This document shows positions 37,315-46,069 of a DNA stretch of 64,000 nucleotides, piece after piece. This stretch comes from Sphingomonas sp. PR090111-T3T-6A. Its GTDB lineage: Bacteria; Pseudomonadota; Alphaproteobacteria; Sphingomonadales; Sphingomonadaceae. Position 1 is the first letter of the stretch, and each line of letters starts with the position of its first letter. A program made the position numbers and the translations under genes. The stretch is from the NCBI RefSeq assembly GCF_000383095.1, contig NZ_AORL01000021.1:248001-312000 (forward strand), in the 5' to 3' direction. Below the pieces are notes generated by a model that was not told the DNA's origin, did not search any database, and worked only from the letters and a program-made list of their open reading frames with translations.

Positions 37315-37761
37315 ATGCCCGATATCATGACCGGCGGATGCCAGTGCGGGCGAGTGCGCTATGCGGTGCCTATCGCCTCCGACGAAGCCTATCTGTGCCA
37401 CTGCAACTATTGCAAACGCGCGACGGGCGGGGTGTCGATTGCCTTCAAGAATGTCCGCTTCGCCGACGTGACGTGGACCAAAAGCCCGCCGGACTGGTAT
37501 CAGTCCTCGCCGATCGCGCGGCGGCCTTTCTGCTCGGCCTGCGGCACGCCGCTCGGCTTCCAATTCCTCGACGGCGAGAATATGGACCTCACCGTCGGCT
37601 CGTTCGACGATCCGTCCCGCTTCCGCCCGACCTCGAACTTCTCGATCGAGACGGCGCTGACCGCGTGGATGGATGCCTCGCAACTTCCCGGCAAGCGCCT
37701 CGACGAACATGCGCCTGCCGTCGATCGCTGGATCAAGGACATTGGCAAGCTCCCCGACTGA
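37315..37761 (+). CDS. GFA family protein (zinc, glutathione-dependent formaldehyde-activating-like)
   Basis: The 148-residue protein has the CENP-V/GFA fold with zinc cysteines in GGCQCGRVRY, CHCNYCKRATGG and FCSACGTPLGF. Most GFA members have unknown reactions; the name formaldehyde-activating is historical. The ATG at 37315 has GGGAGGG upstream. The downstream alpha/beta hydrolase overlaps it by up to 53 bases, so they may be coupled. Confidence 0.9.
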   Translation: MPDIMTGGCQCGRVRYAVPIASDEAYLCHCNYCKRATGGVSIAFKNVRFADVTWTKSPPDWYQSSPIARRPFCSACGTPLGFQFLDGENMDLTVGSFDDPSRFRPTSNFSIETALTAWMDASQLPGKRLDEHAPAVDRWIKDIGKLPD

Positions 37762-38509
37762 ACTTCCCGTCCACCGTTTCAACAGTTTCGACGGCATCGA
37801 GCTTGCCTATCGCGAGATGGGCGAGGGCCGGCCGCTGGTGCTGATCCACGGCTATTTCTCGACCGCGATGGTGAACTGGGTGCGCTACGGCCATGCCGGG
37901 AAGATCGCGGCCAAGGGCTACCGGGTCATCATGCCGGACCTGCGCGGCCATGGCGACAGCGCCAGGCCGCACGACCCCGCCGCCTATCCGCGCGACGCGC
38001 TGGCCGACGACGGCTTCGCCCTGATCGAGCATCTCGGGCTCACCGACTATGATCTTGGCGGCTATTCGCTGGGCGGGCGGACGACGATGCGGATGCTGGC
38101 GCGGGGTGCGAAGCCGGGCCGGGCGATCGTCGCCGGCATGGGGCTGGACGGCATCCTCAACACGGCAGGGCGGGGCGGCTATTTCCGGCACGTGCTGACC
38201 AACCTTGGCAGCTTCGAGCGCGGCACGCCCGAATGGCTGGCGGAGGCCTTCCTCAAGACGGTGCAGGGCGATCCGGTCGCGCTGCTCAATGTGCTCGACA
38301 CCTTCGCCGACACGCCGCGCGAGGAGGTGGAGGCGATCGCCATGCCGGTGCTGATCGTCGCCGGAAGGGACGATGACGACAACGGCTCGGCCGAGGCCCT
38401 GGCGGATCTGCTCCCCCATGGCCAGCATGAGGTCATCCCCGGAAACCATATGAGCGCGGTGACCCGGCCCGAGCTGGGCACCGCCATCGCGGAGTTTCTG
38501 TCGAAATAA
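37742..38509 (+). CDS. Alpha/beta hydrolase
   Basis: The protein of ~255 residues shows FNSFDGIELAYREMGEGRPLVLIHGY (oxyanion region), LRGHGDSARP, the nucleophile elbow GGYSLGGRTT (Ser in GYSLGG) and the terminal His in IPGNHMSAVTRPE. It should be a small-molecule esterase/hydrolase. The start is uncertain: TTG 37742 with AAGGA very close, or ATG 37709 without a Shine-Dalgarno; either overlaps the GFA gene. It is followed by the diguanylate cyclase gene, 66 bases apart. Confidence 0.88.
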   Translation: MASSPTELPVHRFNSFDGIELAYREMGEGRPLVLIHGYFSTAMVNWVRYGHAGKIAAKGYRVIMPDLRGHGDSARPHDPAAYPRDALADDGFALIEHLGLTDYDLGGYSLGGRTTMRMLARGAKPGRAIVAGMGLDGILNTAGRGGYFRHVLTNLGSFERGTPEWLAEAFLKTVQGDPVALLNVLDTFADTPREEVEAIAMPVLIVAGRDDDDNGSAEALADLLPHGQHEVIPGNHMSAVTRPELGTAIAEFLSK

Positions 38510-38575
38510 TCTTCTCTCGGGGTGAGCCGGTGAGGATTAGCAATTCTTTCATCGCCCTGGCCCGATAGGTCGCCG

Positions 38576-39784
38576 ATGGAATCGGCCGTGGTCATCCTGT
38601 TCAGCCTCATCGCGACGAGCCTGCTGCTGTGCATCGCGCTCGCCGTCGCATGGCGACGCTTCGGCCAGGAGGCTCACGCGGCCTTCTGGTCGCTGGCTTA
38701 TGGGCTGTCGGCGGCGAACTGGACGGCCAATCTGCTCAAATTATGCTTCCTGCCGGCGGGGTCGAGCCTGACCCTGATGTCGGCGGTCTGCTCGGTCGGC
38801 AGCTTCGCGCTCATCGCGCTGGGTTTCCGGCGGAGGGCCGGACTGCCGTTGCGGCTGGACGCGATGATGGTGGCGGCCACCGTCACCATCCTCCTTGTCG
38901 GCTTTGCCCTGTGGGGAGCGGCCAGTTCCGGCGTGCAGCGGTCGGCGGTGCTGCTGTTCTGCGCGGCGATGATGGTCGTCTCCGCGATGTCCCTGCGCAA
39001 GACCGGTCACGATGGCCGCCGTGCGACGGGGGGAGCGGCCTTCTGGATGCTCGCGCTGTTCGCAGCTTATGCCACGGGGCTTGGGCTGCTCGCGCTGTTC
39101 GGCGGAAATGCGGGTTATGATCTCTATCGCCTGCTGTTCCTGACCGGCGTGCCGACCGGGCTGTTCGGCGTCGGGCTCTTCGCCATGTTTCTGCTGGCGG
39201 CGGACCTGGCCGAAGGGATGCGGCAGGTCGCCGCGAGCGATCCGCTGACCGGCATCCTCAATCGACGCGGGTTCGAGCAGGCGGCCGAGCCGCTTCTCGC
39301 GCGTTGCACGGGAGAGAGGCGGCCGCTGGCGGTGGTGATCGCCGATATCGATCGCTTCAAGACGGTCAACGACCGCTTCGGCCATGCGGTCGGCGATCTC
39401 GTCCTCCAGCGCTTTGCGGCGCACATGTCGGCGATGCTCCGGCCGGGCGACCTGTTCGGGCGGCTGGGCGGCGAGGAGTTCGTGCTGCTGCTCCCCGACA
39501 CGGACGGGCGCGAGGCGGTGGCAGTGATGGAGGCGGCGCGTGGCGGCCTCGCCTCGGCGGTGCATGATCTCCTGTCGATCGGCAACGTGACGGCGAGTTT
39601 CGGCATCGCGTCGCTGTGGCGGGGAGAGACGCTGCGCGAGATGATCCAGCGCGCGGACGAGGCGCTCTATCGTTCCAAGATGGACGGGCGGGACCGGATC
39701 ACGCTCTGCCCGCTGGCACCGGCCGGAAAGGCCGTGCGGTATGAGCAGTGGACGGCCGACGAGCCCCGCAAGGCCGTCGGCTGA
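38576..39784 (+). CDS. Membrane diguanylate cyclase (GGDEF)
   Basis: The 402-residue protein has six or so N-terminal transmembrane segments with no recognised sensor domain (residues ~1-215), then a GGDEF domain with the active GGEEF signature at 298-302 and an inhibitory I-site RPGD at 289-292, five residues before it, so product inhibition is likely. No EAL domain. It makes c-di-GMP. The ATG at 38576 has only a weak AGG upstream. Convergent with the peroxiredoxin gene across a hairpin. Confidence 0.9.
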   Translation: MESAVVILFSLIATSLLLCIALAVAWRRFGQEAHAAFWSLAYGLSAANWTANLLKLCFLPAGSSLTLMSAVCSVGSFALIALGFRRRAGLPLRLDAMMVAATVTILLVGFALWGAASSGVQRSAVLLFCAAMMVVSAMSLRKTGHDGRRATGGAAFWMLALFAAYATGLGLLALFGGNAGYDLYRLLFLTGVPTGLFGVGLFAMFLLAADLAEGMRQVAASDPLTGILNRRGFEQAAEPLLARCTGERRPLAVVIADIDRFKTVNDRFGHAVGDLVLQRFAAHMSAMLRPGDLFGRLGGEEFVLLLPDTDGREAVAVMEAARGGLASAVHDLLSIGNVTASFGIASLWRGETLREMIQRADEALYRSKMDGRDRITLCPLAPAGKAVRYEQWTADEPRKAVG

Positions 39785-39815
39785 CGCGACCGGATCGGCG
39801 AGACCCGGCCGCGTC
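39783..39815. terminator. Hairpin between cyclase and peroxiredoxin genes
   Basis: GACGCG-A-CCGG and CCGG-C-CGCGTC pair (one A.C mismatch) around an 11-base loop between convergent stop codons. No U-run; probably a bidirectional 3'-end hairpin. Confidence 0.5.
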
Positions 39816-39822
39816 CTGACGT

Positions 39823-40299
39823 TCAGAGCTGGCCGAGCAGATGGTCCGCCGTGCTGACCTTGAACTCACCCGGCGCCTCGACATTGAGCTGCTTCACCAC
39901 GCCATTCTCGATCAGCATCGAGTAACGCTGGCTGCGCGTGCCCATGCCATATTTCGAGCCGTCCATGGTGAGGCCCACGGCCTTTGCGAAATCGCCGTTG
40001 CCGTCGGCGAGCATGGTCACCGCATCGGCGTCGTTGGCCTTGCCCCAGGCGCCCATGACGAACACGTCGTTCACCGAGGTGCAGGCGATGGTGTCCACGC
40101 CCTTGGCCTTGAGATCGGCCGCCTTGTCGAGGAAGCCGGGAAGATGGCGCGCCGAACAGGTGGGCGTGAAGGCACCCGGAACGGCGAAGAGGGCGACCGT
40201 GCGGCCCTCGAAGAAATCCCGGCCGATCGGCTCCGGGCCGTCGGCGGTCATGGTGGAGAAGGTGGCGTCGGGCAGAGTGTCGCCGATCTGGATCGTCAT
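39823..40299 (-). CDS. Peroxiredoxin (Prx5-type)
   Basis: The 158-residue thiol peroxidase has its peroxidatic Cys48 in PGAFTPTCSARHLPGF and the FVMGAWGKANDA and GSKYGMGTRSQRYSMLIENGVVK segments typical of Prx5/AhpE-type enzymes (peroxiredoxin-5 like, glutaredoxin/glutathione or thioredoxin dependent). It reduces hydrogen and organic peroxides in the cytoplasm. The ATG at 40299 has AGAGGA eight bases upstream; the longer frame is not supported. Single gene. Confidence 0.93.
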   Translation of the reverse strand: MTIQIGDTLPDATFSTMTADGPEPIGRDFFEGRTVALFAVPGAFTPTCSARHLPGFLDKAADLKAKGVDTIACTSVNDVFVMGAWGKANDADAVTMLADGNGDFAKAVGLTMDGSKYGMGTRSQRYSMLIENGVVKQLNVEAPGEFKVSTADHLLGQL

Positions 40300-40376
40300 G
40301 GGGAGCGTCCTCTCATTGGGCCGCAAGCGCGGCGAAACCGCCTCCGCCTAGCGCAGTGCGCCGACGGTCGCCAAGC

Positions 40377-41333
40377 TCAGATATCGGCTTCCCGCCGACG
40401 CCGCCAGCGAAGCACCGGTCCGGCCAGCGGAGGGACGGCACGGAACAACCCCATCATCATCCGCCAACGGGGAGAGCGTGCCCCCGCCCGGTGGCGATGG
40501 AGAAGTTTGAGTCCCGCCGACGTCCGCCCGGTCATGACGAGTTCCTCGCCTTCCGCCCAGCCAGCCTCGCGACGCATCTGCTCCATCATCGCCGCTGCAA
40601 TCGCGGCTTCCGGCCGCCCGGCAAGACGCTCCACCGCTTTTTCATAGACCCGTGCCGTTGCCAGCCGGAGCTGGCGCGTCGCCGAGGAGAGCGAGCCCGG
40701 TCGACGCCGATAGATCGCGAGCGGCTCGGGCACCTGCGCGATGCGCCAGCCCTGCTCGACGATGCGGAGCCACATGTCGAAATCTTCGGCCGCCGGCAGG
40801 GTCTCGTCGAATCCGCCGGTCGCGTCGAATGCCTCCCGCCGCAGGATCGCCGCGACAAACACGTTGAAGCTCCGGTCGAGCAGCGCTGCCAGCGTCGGCG
40901 TTGCTGCCTGCCCATGATATTCGGAGAAGCGGCGCCCCTTGCGCGAGGGCTGGCCGGAATAGGTGGCGTCGCAGGAGACGATGCCGAGATCGGGCGCGGC
41001 GCGGATCGCCGCGACCATGCGCTCCAGATAGTCCGGCCGATACTGATCGTCGCCATCGAGAAGCGCGATCAGCGGTGCGCGGGACGCGGCGATCGCCCGG
41101 TTGCGCGCGGCGGACAGGCCGCCATTCTCCGTCGCGAGAAAATGGATGCGCGGATCGGCGGCGACGAACGGGGCCACCGCGCCGGCGACGTCGTCGGGCG
41201 CGCCGTCATCGATGACGATCGCCTCCCAATCGCGGAAAGTCTGGGCCTGGAGCGATGCCAGTGCCTCGCCCACGAGGTGGGCGACGCCCCAGGCGGGTAA
41301 GATGACCGATACGGCGGGACGGGTTTCGCTCAT
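40377..41333 (-). CDS. Glycosyltransferase family 2
   Basis: The 318-residue protein has the GT-A fold: VSVILPAWGVAHLVGEALASLQAQTF, IDDGAPDD, NGGLSAARNRAIAASRAPLIALLDGDDQYRPDYLERM (DXD as LDGDD) and GGFDETLPAAEDFDMWLRI (acceptor-side ED). It should move a sugar from a nucleotide-sugar to an unknown acceptor, probably for a surface polysaccharide. No glycan cluster surrounds it, so it is an isolated gene. C-terminal residues are basic and may touch the membrane. Confidence 0.91.
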   Translation of the reverse strand: MSETRPAVSVILPAWGVAHLVGEALASLQAQTFRDWEAIVIDDGAPDDVAGAVAPFVAADPRIHFLATENGGLSAARNRAIAASRAPLIALLDGDDQYRPDYLERMVAAIRAAPDLGIVSCDATYSGQPSRKGRRFSEYHGQAATPTLAALLDRSFNVFVAAILRREAFDATGGFDETLPAAEDFDMWLRIVEQGWRIAQVPEPLAIYRRRPGSLSSATRQLRLATARVYEKAVERLAGRPEAAIAAAMMEQMRREAGWAEGEELVMTGRTSAGLKLLHRHRAGARSPRWRMMMGLFRAVPPLAGPVLRWRRRREADI

Positions 41334-41436
41334 GATCCGGGTCGCCCTAGCACCGATTGGTCGTTTCGCCTCGTGAACAAGCCGTCATCCGCGCGTGACG
41401 TGGACCGGGCCGTCTCATCGCGGTAGAGCAAAGAGC

Positions 41437-41997
41437 ATGGATAGTCCGCGCTTTCTTGTCGGCCAGATTCTGCTCGCGATGCCGGGTATCGGCGATCCGC
41501 GCTTCGAACATGCGGTGATCGCGATGTGCTCGCACGACGAGAGCGGCGCGCTGGGGATCGGCATTGGGGCCTATGTTCCGGGGATCGGGCTCCATGCGCT
41601 GATGCGGCAGCTCGATCTCGATCCGGGCGAGGCGCCGGACGCGCCGCTCCATGCGGGCGGGCCAGTCGAGCCCAATCGCGGCTTCGTCATCCATAGCGAC
41701 GATTGGGGCGGGGAGGGCAGCGTCGATGTCGCGGGCCGCTGGCGGCTGACCGCCACCCTCGACGTGCTGAAGGCGCTGGCCGAGGGGCGCGGGCCGTCGC
41801 GCTGGCTGGCGGCGCTCGGCTATGCGGGCTGGGGTGCGGGGCAGCTCGACGACGAGATGGCCGCCAACGGCTGGTTCGACGTGCGGGGCGACGAGCGGCT
41901 GATCTTCGAGGGTGACGCCTCGCGCCGGTGGAGCGCCGGCTTCGCCTCGGCGGGTGTGGACGTGCGGCTGCTGTCGAGCAGCTCGGGCCGCGCATGA
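41437..41997 (+). CDS. YqgE/AlgH family protein
   Basis: The 186-residue protein has the family's [58 protein letters not shown], and [19 protein letters not shown] motifs. The function of YqgE/AlgH is not firmly known; AlgH was linked to alginate production in Pseudomonas. The ATG at 41437 gives the standard N-terminus with an AAGAG nearby. It precedes ahcY on the same strand, but a promoter-like operator lies between them, so ahcY is probably independently controlled. Confidence 0.93.
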   Translation: MDSPRFLVGQILLAMPGIGDPRFEHAVIAMCSHDESGALGIGIGAYVPGIGLHALMRQLDLDPGEAPDAPLHAGGPVEPNRGFVIHSDDWGGEGSVDVAGRWRLTATLDVLKALAEGRGPSRWLAALGYAGWGAGQLDDEMAANGWFDVRGDERLIFEGDASRRWSAGFASAGVDVRLLSSSSGRA

Positions 41998-42011
41998 CGC
42001 TGGCGTTACAC

Positions 42012-42031
42012 ATATAAAGACATCTTTATAT
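42012..42031. promoter_or_regulatory. Operator ATATAAAGA-CA-TCTTTATAT upstream of ahcY
   Basis: A perfect 9-bp inverted repeat with a 2-base centre, AT-rich in a GC-rich region, lies 88 bases before the ahcY start. Its form resembles the sites of ArsR-family, S-adenosylhomocysteine-responsive regulators (SahR type) reported for SAM-cycle genes. The identity of the regulator is inference. Confidence 0.6.
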
Positions 42032-42118
42032 TTGCATCCCGCTCGGTCAGGCGTTAGGTCGCGAGACGCTGTCGGCCGCACGTCGCTGGGCCGACCCCAG
42101 ACTCCGGGAGCTTTTTCC

Positions 42119-43528
42119 GTGGCTACTGCCTCCGTTCAGCCCATCGCCGATTATGTCGTCCGCGACCTCTCGCTTGCCGCCTTCGGCCGCAAGGAGATCG
42201 AGATCGCCGAGACCGAGATGCCCGGCCTGATGGCGCTTCGCGAAGAATATGGCGCGTCGCAGCCGCTCAAGGGCGCGCGCATCACCGGCTCGCTGCACAT
42301 GACGATCCAGACCGCCGTGCTGATCGAGACGTTGACCGCGCTCGGCGCCGAGGTCCGTTGGGCGTCGTGCAACATCTTCTCGACCCAGGATCATGCCGCC
42401 GCCGCCATCGCGCAGTCGGGCGTGCCGGTCTTCGCCGTGAAGGGCGAGACGCTGGCCGAGTATTGGGACTATGTCGGCCGCATCTTCGACTGGGGCGACG
42501 AGCCCTGCAACATGATCCTCGACGATGGCGGCGACGCCACCATGTTCGTGCTGTGGGGCGCGAAGATCGAGGCGGGCGCCGAGCTGCCGGCTCCGGAGAA
42601 TGAGGAAGAGGTCGAGTTCCAGCGTGCGCTGAAGGCGTTCATCGCCGCCAAGCCGGGCTACCTCACCCGCACCGCCGCCGCCATCAAGGGCGTGTCGGAA
42701 GAGACCACCACCGGCGTCCACCGCCTCTACGAGATCGCGAAGAAGGGCGAGCTTCCCTTCCCGGCGATCAACGTCAATGACTCGGTGACGAAGTCGAAGT
42801 TCGACAATCTCTACGGCTGCAAGGAGTCGCTGGTCGACGCCATCCGCCGCGGCACCGACGTGATGCTGGCCGGCAAGGTGGCGTGCGTCGCGGGCTTCGG
42901 CGACGTGGGCAAGGGCTCGGCCGCTTCGCTCCGCAACGGCGGCGCGCGCGTTCTGGTCACCGAGGTCGATCCGATCTGCGCGCTCCAGGCCGCGATGGAA
43001 GGCTATGAGGTCGTGACGATGGAAGAGGCGGCCACCCGCGCCGACATCTTCGTCACCGCGACCGGCAACGCCGACGTCATCACGCTCGACCACATGCGTG
43101 CGATGAAGCCGATGGCGATCGTCTGCAACATCGGCCACTTCGACAGCGAGATCCAGATCGGCGCGCTGTCCAACATGAAGTGGACCGAGATCAAGCCGCA
43201 GGTCGACGAGGTCGAGTTCCCGGACGGCAAGAAGATCATCGTCCTGTCGAAGGGCCGCCTGGTGAACCTCGGCAACGCGACCGGCCATCCGTCCTTCGTG
43301 ATGTCGTCGAGCTTCACCAACCAGACGATCGCGCAGATCGAGCTGTTCACGGCCGGCGACAAGTACGCCAACCAGGTCTACGTGCTCCCGAAGCATCTGG
43401 ACGAGAAGGTGGCGCGCCTTCACCTCGACAAGCTGGGCGTGAAGCTCTCGAAGCTGACCGAGAAGCAGGCGGCCTATATCGGCGTGAAGACCGAGGGTCC
43501 GTTCAAGCCGGATCATTATCGCTACTGA
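42119..43528 (+). CDS. ahcY: Adenosylhomocysteinase (SAH hydrolase)
   Basis: The 469-residue enzyme reversibly splits S-adenosylhomocysteine into adenosine and homocysteine using bound NAD. It has [48 protein letters not shown], the NAD motif GFGDVGKG (residues 259-266), [17 protein letters not shown] (active-site Asp/Lys), and the C-terminal [10 protein letters not shown]. The GTG at 42119 has GGGAG nine bases upstream; the open frame further upstream covers the operator and is not coding. Followed by a strong terminator, so it is monocistronic. Length and motifs are normal. Confidence 0.97.
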   Translation: MATASVQPIADYVVRDLSLAAFGRKEIEIAETEMPGLMALREEYGASQPLKGARITGSLHMTIQTAVLIETLTALGAEVRWASCNIFSTQDHAAAAIAQSGVPVFAVKGETLAEYWDYVGRIFDWGDEPCNMILDDGGDATMFVLWGAKIEAGAELPAPENEEEVEFQRALKAFIAAKPGYLTRTAAAIKGVSEETTTGVHRLYEIAKKGELPFPAINVNDSVTKSKFDNLYGCKESLVDAIRRGTDVMLAGKVACVAGFGDVGKGSAASLRNGGARVLVTEVDPICALQAAMEGYEVVTMEEAATRADIFVTATGNADVITLDHMRAMKPMAIVCNIGHFDSEIQIGALSNMKWTEIKPQVDEVEFPDGKKIIVLSKGRLVNLGNATGHPSFVMSSSFTNQTIAQIELFTAGDKYANQVYVLPKHLDEKVARLHLDKLGVKLSKLTEKQAAYIGVKTEGPFKPDHYRY

Positions 43529-43583
43529 TCGGACGGCCGGGCGGAGCGATCGCGCCGCCCCGGCTTTCGAGAGGAACCCGAAG

Positions 43584-43614
43584 CGCCCCGCCTGGATCCA
43601 GGCGGGGCGTTTTT
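43584..43614 (+). terminator. Strong rho-independent terminator after ahcY
   Basis: A perfect 26-base palindrome (CGCCCCGCCTGG-AT... half, symmetrical about GGATCC) is followed at once by TTTTT (43610-43614). It is the best terminator in the window and isolates ahcY from divL. Confidence 0.95.
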
Positions 43615-43720
43615 GGTATGGGGAGCCCGTCGCCGCTTCCGGTTTGACGTCATCCCGCCTAGACAGGCGGGGTGGGGGCCGAGACGTGATGGCGGAACAA
43701 GGCGAGTGGGGCGTAGCGGC

Positions 43721-46069
43721 GTGATTGAGCTGAATCCTCTTCACGCGACGCTGGCGGGTTTGATCGTCGCGATCTGGCTGGCGGCGGCGATCGTCGCGGT
43801 CATCTTCGGATGGCAGCGGGGGCATTCGGCCAGAGCGGCTGTCGCGGAACTCGCGCGGTTGCGCATGATGCTGGCGGGCGCGCCGGTGCTGCCGATGCTG
43901 GTGACTGCTGACGGGCGTGTCCGCGCGCATGAGCGGGTGGCCGACTGGTTCGGGCTGGAACGCTCGCCCCGCTCGCTGCCCGATCTCGCCGCGCGGCTGG
44001 ACCCGCTGGATGCCGAAGCCCTGACGAGAGACGTGCTGACTGCCCAGAGGGGTGGAGCCGCCTTCGCGCGCGCCGTCCGTCCGGTCGGGGCGGGGCGGGT
44101 GCTGATGGTGCGTGGGCGGCCCGCGGCGGAGGCGCTGGGCGAAGGCGCGGCGCTTCTCTGGCTGTTCGATGCGACCGAGAGCGAGGAGGAGATCGATAGC
44201 CTCGACTCCGAGCGCGGGCGGCTGGCCGATGCGCTGGATGCACTCGCCGGGCTGATCGAAGCCGCGCCGATCCCGATGTGGCACCGCGGGCCGGACCTTC
44301 GGCTGAGCCTCGTCAATTCGGCCTATGTCCGCGCGGTGGACGGTGTCGACGCGCATGGCGTGATCGAGCGCGGGCTGGAGCTGATCGAGGGCCACGGCCC
44401 CGGCAGCCCCATCGCCACCGCCGCTGCCGCCCGAGACGAAGGCGAGATGTCCGTCCGCACCGTGCCCGCCACGATCGGCGGCGAGCGGCGCACGCTGCGC
44501 GTCGTGGACGTGCCGCTCGGGCCGAGCGGGATTGCCGGTTATGCGGTCGACGTCGAGGAGGTGGAGCAGGCCAAGGCCGATCTCGTCCGCTTCGAGGATG
44601 CGCAGCGCGACATGCTTGATCGCCTCTCCGCTGGTGTCGCCCAGTTCGCGGCGGACCGGCATCTGGTCTTCTCCAACTCGGCCTTCCAGCGGCTGTTCGC
44701 GATGCTGCCCGAATGGCTCGCCGATCGGCCCGAGTTCGATCGTGTGCTGGAACGGATGCGCGAGGCGGATCGCCTGCCCGAAAGCCGGGATTTCCCCGGC
44801 TGGAAGGCCGAGCGCCGTCGCTGGTTCCTCTCCGAGACGGCGCAGGAGGAGGCGTGGCAGCTCCCGTCCGGCACGCACCTGCGCGTCGTGGGGCAGCCGC
44901 TTCCCGATGGCGGGATGCTGATGATCTTCGAGGACCGCACGGAGCAGGTCCGCCTCCGTGTCGAGGCCGACACGCTGCTGCGCGTGCGGACGGCGACGTT
45001 CAACAACCTCTATGAGGCGGTCGGCGTGTTTGCGGCGGACGGGCGGCTCCACCTCTGGAACAACCGCTTCCGCGAGGTGTGGGAGTTGGAGGAGGAGGAA
45101 CTCGCCCGCCATCCGCGTGTCGATGCGCTGGTGCAGATGGTGAGCCCGCGTCTCGCCAATCCTGCGCGGGGCGGCCTGATCCGTGAGCTGGTGCGACTTG
45201 CCACCACGGATCGGCAGAGTCGGGTCGGCCGCATCGCGTTCGCCGACGGGCGGCACTTCCAGTTCGCGGCGGTGCCTCTGCCGGATGGCAATGCCCTCTT
45301 CACGCTGCTCGACATCACCGACAGCCTGCGCGCAGAGCAGGCGCTGCGCGACCGCGCCGCCGCGCTGGAGGAGGGGGATCGCGTCAAGTCCGCCTTCGTC
45401 GCGACGATGAGCTATGAGCTGCGCACGCCGCTCACCTCGATCGGCGGCTTCGCGGAGATGCTATCGGCCGGGTTCGCCGGCCCGCTGAGCGATCGGGCGA
45501 AGGATTATGTCGGCTCGATCATCGCCGCCTCGGCGCGGTTGGGGCAACTCGTCGACGAGGTGCTGGACCTGACGCGCAGCGCCGCCGGTCATCTCGATCT
45601 GGAGCATGTGCCGATCGAGCTGGACGCCATCTGCCGCTCGGCGGTCGAGGGGCTGTCCGACGCGGCGCGGACGCGCAAGCTGGAGCTGATCGTCGCCATC
45701 GAGGACAATGTCGGGCAGGTTTCCGGCGATGTCCGCCGCCTGCGCCAGGCGATCGACCATGTGCTGCGCAATGCTGTCGATTATACACCGGAAGGCGGAC
45801 GGGTCTTCTTCCACGCCAGCGGCGACAGGGAGCAGGCGACGATCATCGTTTCCGACAATGGCCGCGGCATCGAGGCGGAGGAGCGCCAGCGCATCTTCGA
45901 TCCCTTCCACCGTACCACCGTGAAGGGGGATCGGCGCGAGGGCTCGATCGGCCTCGGCCTGCCGCTCACCCGTCATTATATCGAGGCACATGGCGGCAGT
46001 GTCTGGCTCGAATCCGAGCCGGGCAGCGGCACGACGGTGTCGATCCGCCTCCCCAGGACGACTGCATGA
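43721..46069 (+). CDS. divL: DivL-type cell-cycle sensor, His replaced by Tyr
   Basis: The ~782-residue protein has one N-terminal membrane segment (residues ~10-30), three or more PAS-like regions (APIPMWHRGPDLRLSLVNSAYVRAV; GVAQFAADRHLVFSNSAFQRLF; VGVFAADGRLHLWNNRFREVW), and a HisKA/HATPase core. The H-box reads FVATMSYELRTPLTS with Tyr565 where sensor kinases have His. N-box NAVDYTPEGG and G-boxes (DNGRGIEAEE, SIGLGLPLTRHYIEAHGG) are intact. This Tyr replacement is the hallmark of Caulobacter DivL (769 aa), which binds phosphorylated DivK and controls CckA. The GTG at 43721 gives a short cytoplasmic end before the membrane segment; its Shine-Dalgarno is weak. Overlaps tsaE as ATGA. Confidence 0.87.
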   Translation: MIELNPLHATLAGLIVAIWLAAAIVAVIFGWQRGHSARAAVAELARLRMMLAGAPVLPMLVTADGRVRAHERVADWFGLERSPRSLPDLAARLDPLDAEALTRDVLTAQRGGAAFARAVRPVGAGRVLMVRGRPAAEALGEGAALLWLFDATESEEEIDSLDSERGRLADALDALAGLIEAAPIPMWHRGPDLRLSLVNSAYVRAVDGVDAHGVIERGLELIEGHGPGSPIATAAAARDEGEMSVRTVPATIGGERRTLRVVDVPLGPSGIAGYAVDVEEVEQAKADLVRFEDAQRDMLDRLSAGVAQFAADRHLVFSNSAFQRLFAMLPEWLADRPEFDRVLERMREADRLPESRDFPGWKAERRRWFLSETAQEEAWQLPSGTHLRVVGQPLPDGGMLMIFEDRTEQVRLRVEADTLLRVRTATFNNLYEAVGVFAADGRLHLWNNRFREVWELEEEELARHPRVDALVQMVSPRLANPARGGLIRELVRLATTDRQSRVGRIAFADGRHFQFAAVPLPDGNALFTLLDITDSLRAEQALRDRAAALEEGDRVKSAFVATMSYELRTPLTSIGGFAEMLSAGFAGPLSDRAKDYVGSIIAASARLGQLVDEVLDLTRSAAGHLDLEHVPIELDAICRSAVEGLSDAARTRKLELIVAIEDNVGQVSGDVRRLRQAIDHVLRNAVDYTPEGGRVFFHASGDREQATIIVSDNGRGIEAEERQRIFDPFHRTTVKGDRREGSIGLGLPLTRHYIEAHGGSVWLESEPGSGTTVSIRLPRTTA

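Noticed and set aside
40586-41056. 156-codon frame inside the glycosyltransferase gene
   Set aside because: Same-strand out-of-phase shadow with no domain.
41998-42118. SAH or SAM riboswitch before ahcY
   Set aside because: I could not find the conserved core of these riboswitches; the visible signal is a DNA inverted repeat.
42047-45256. 1069-codon minus-strand frame opposite ahcY and divL
   Set aside because: It crosses two real genes and the terminator; low-complexity Arg/Ala composition.
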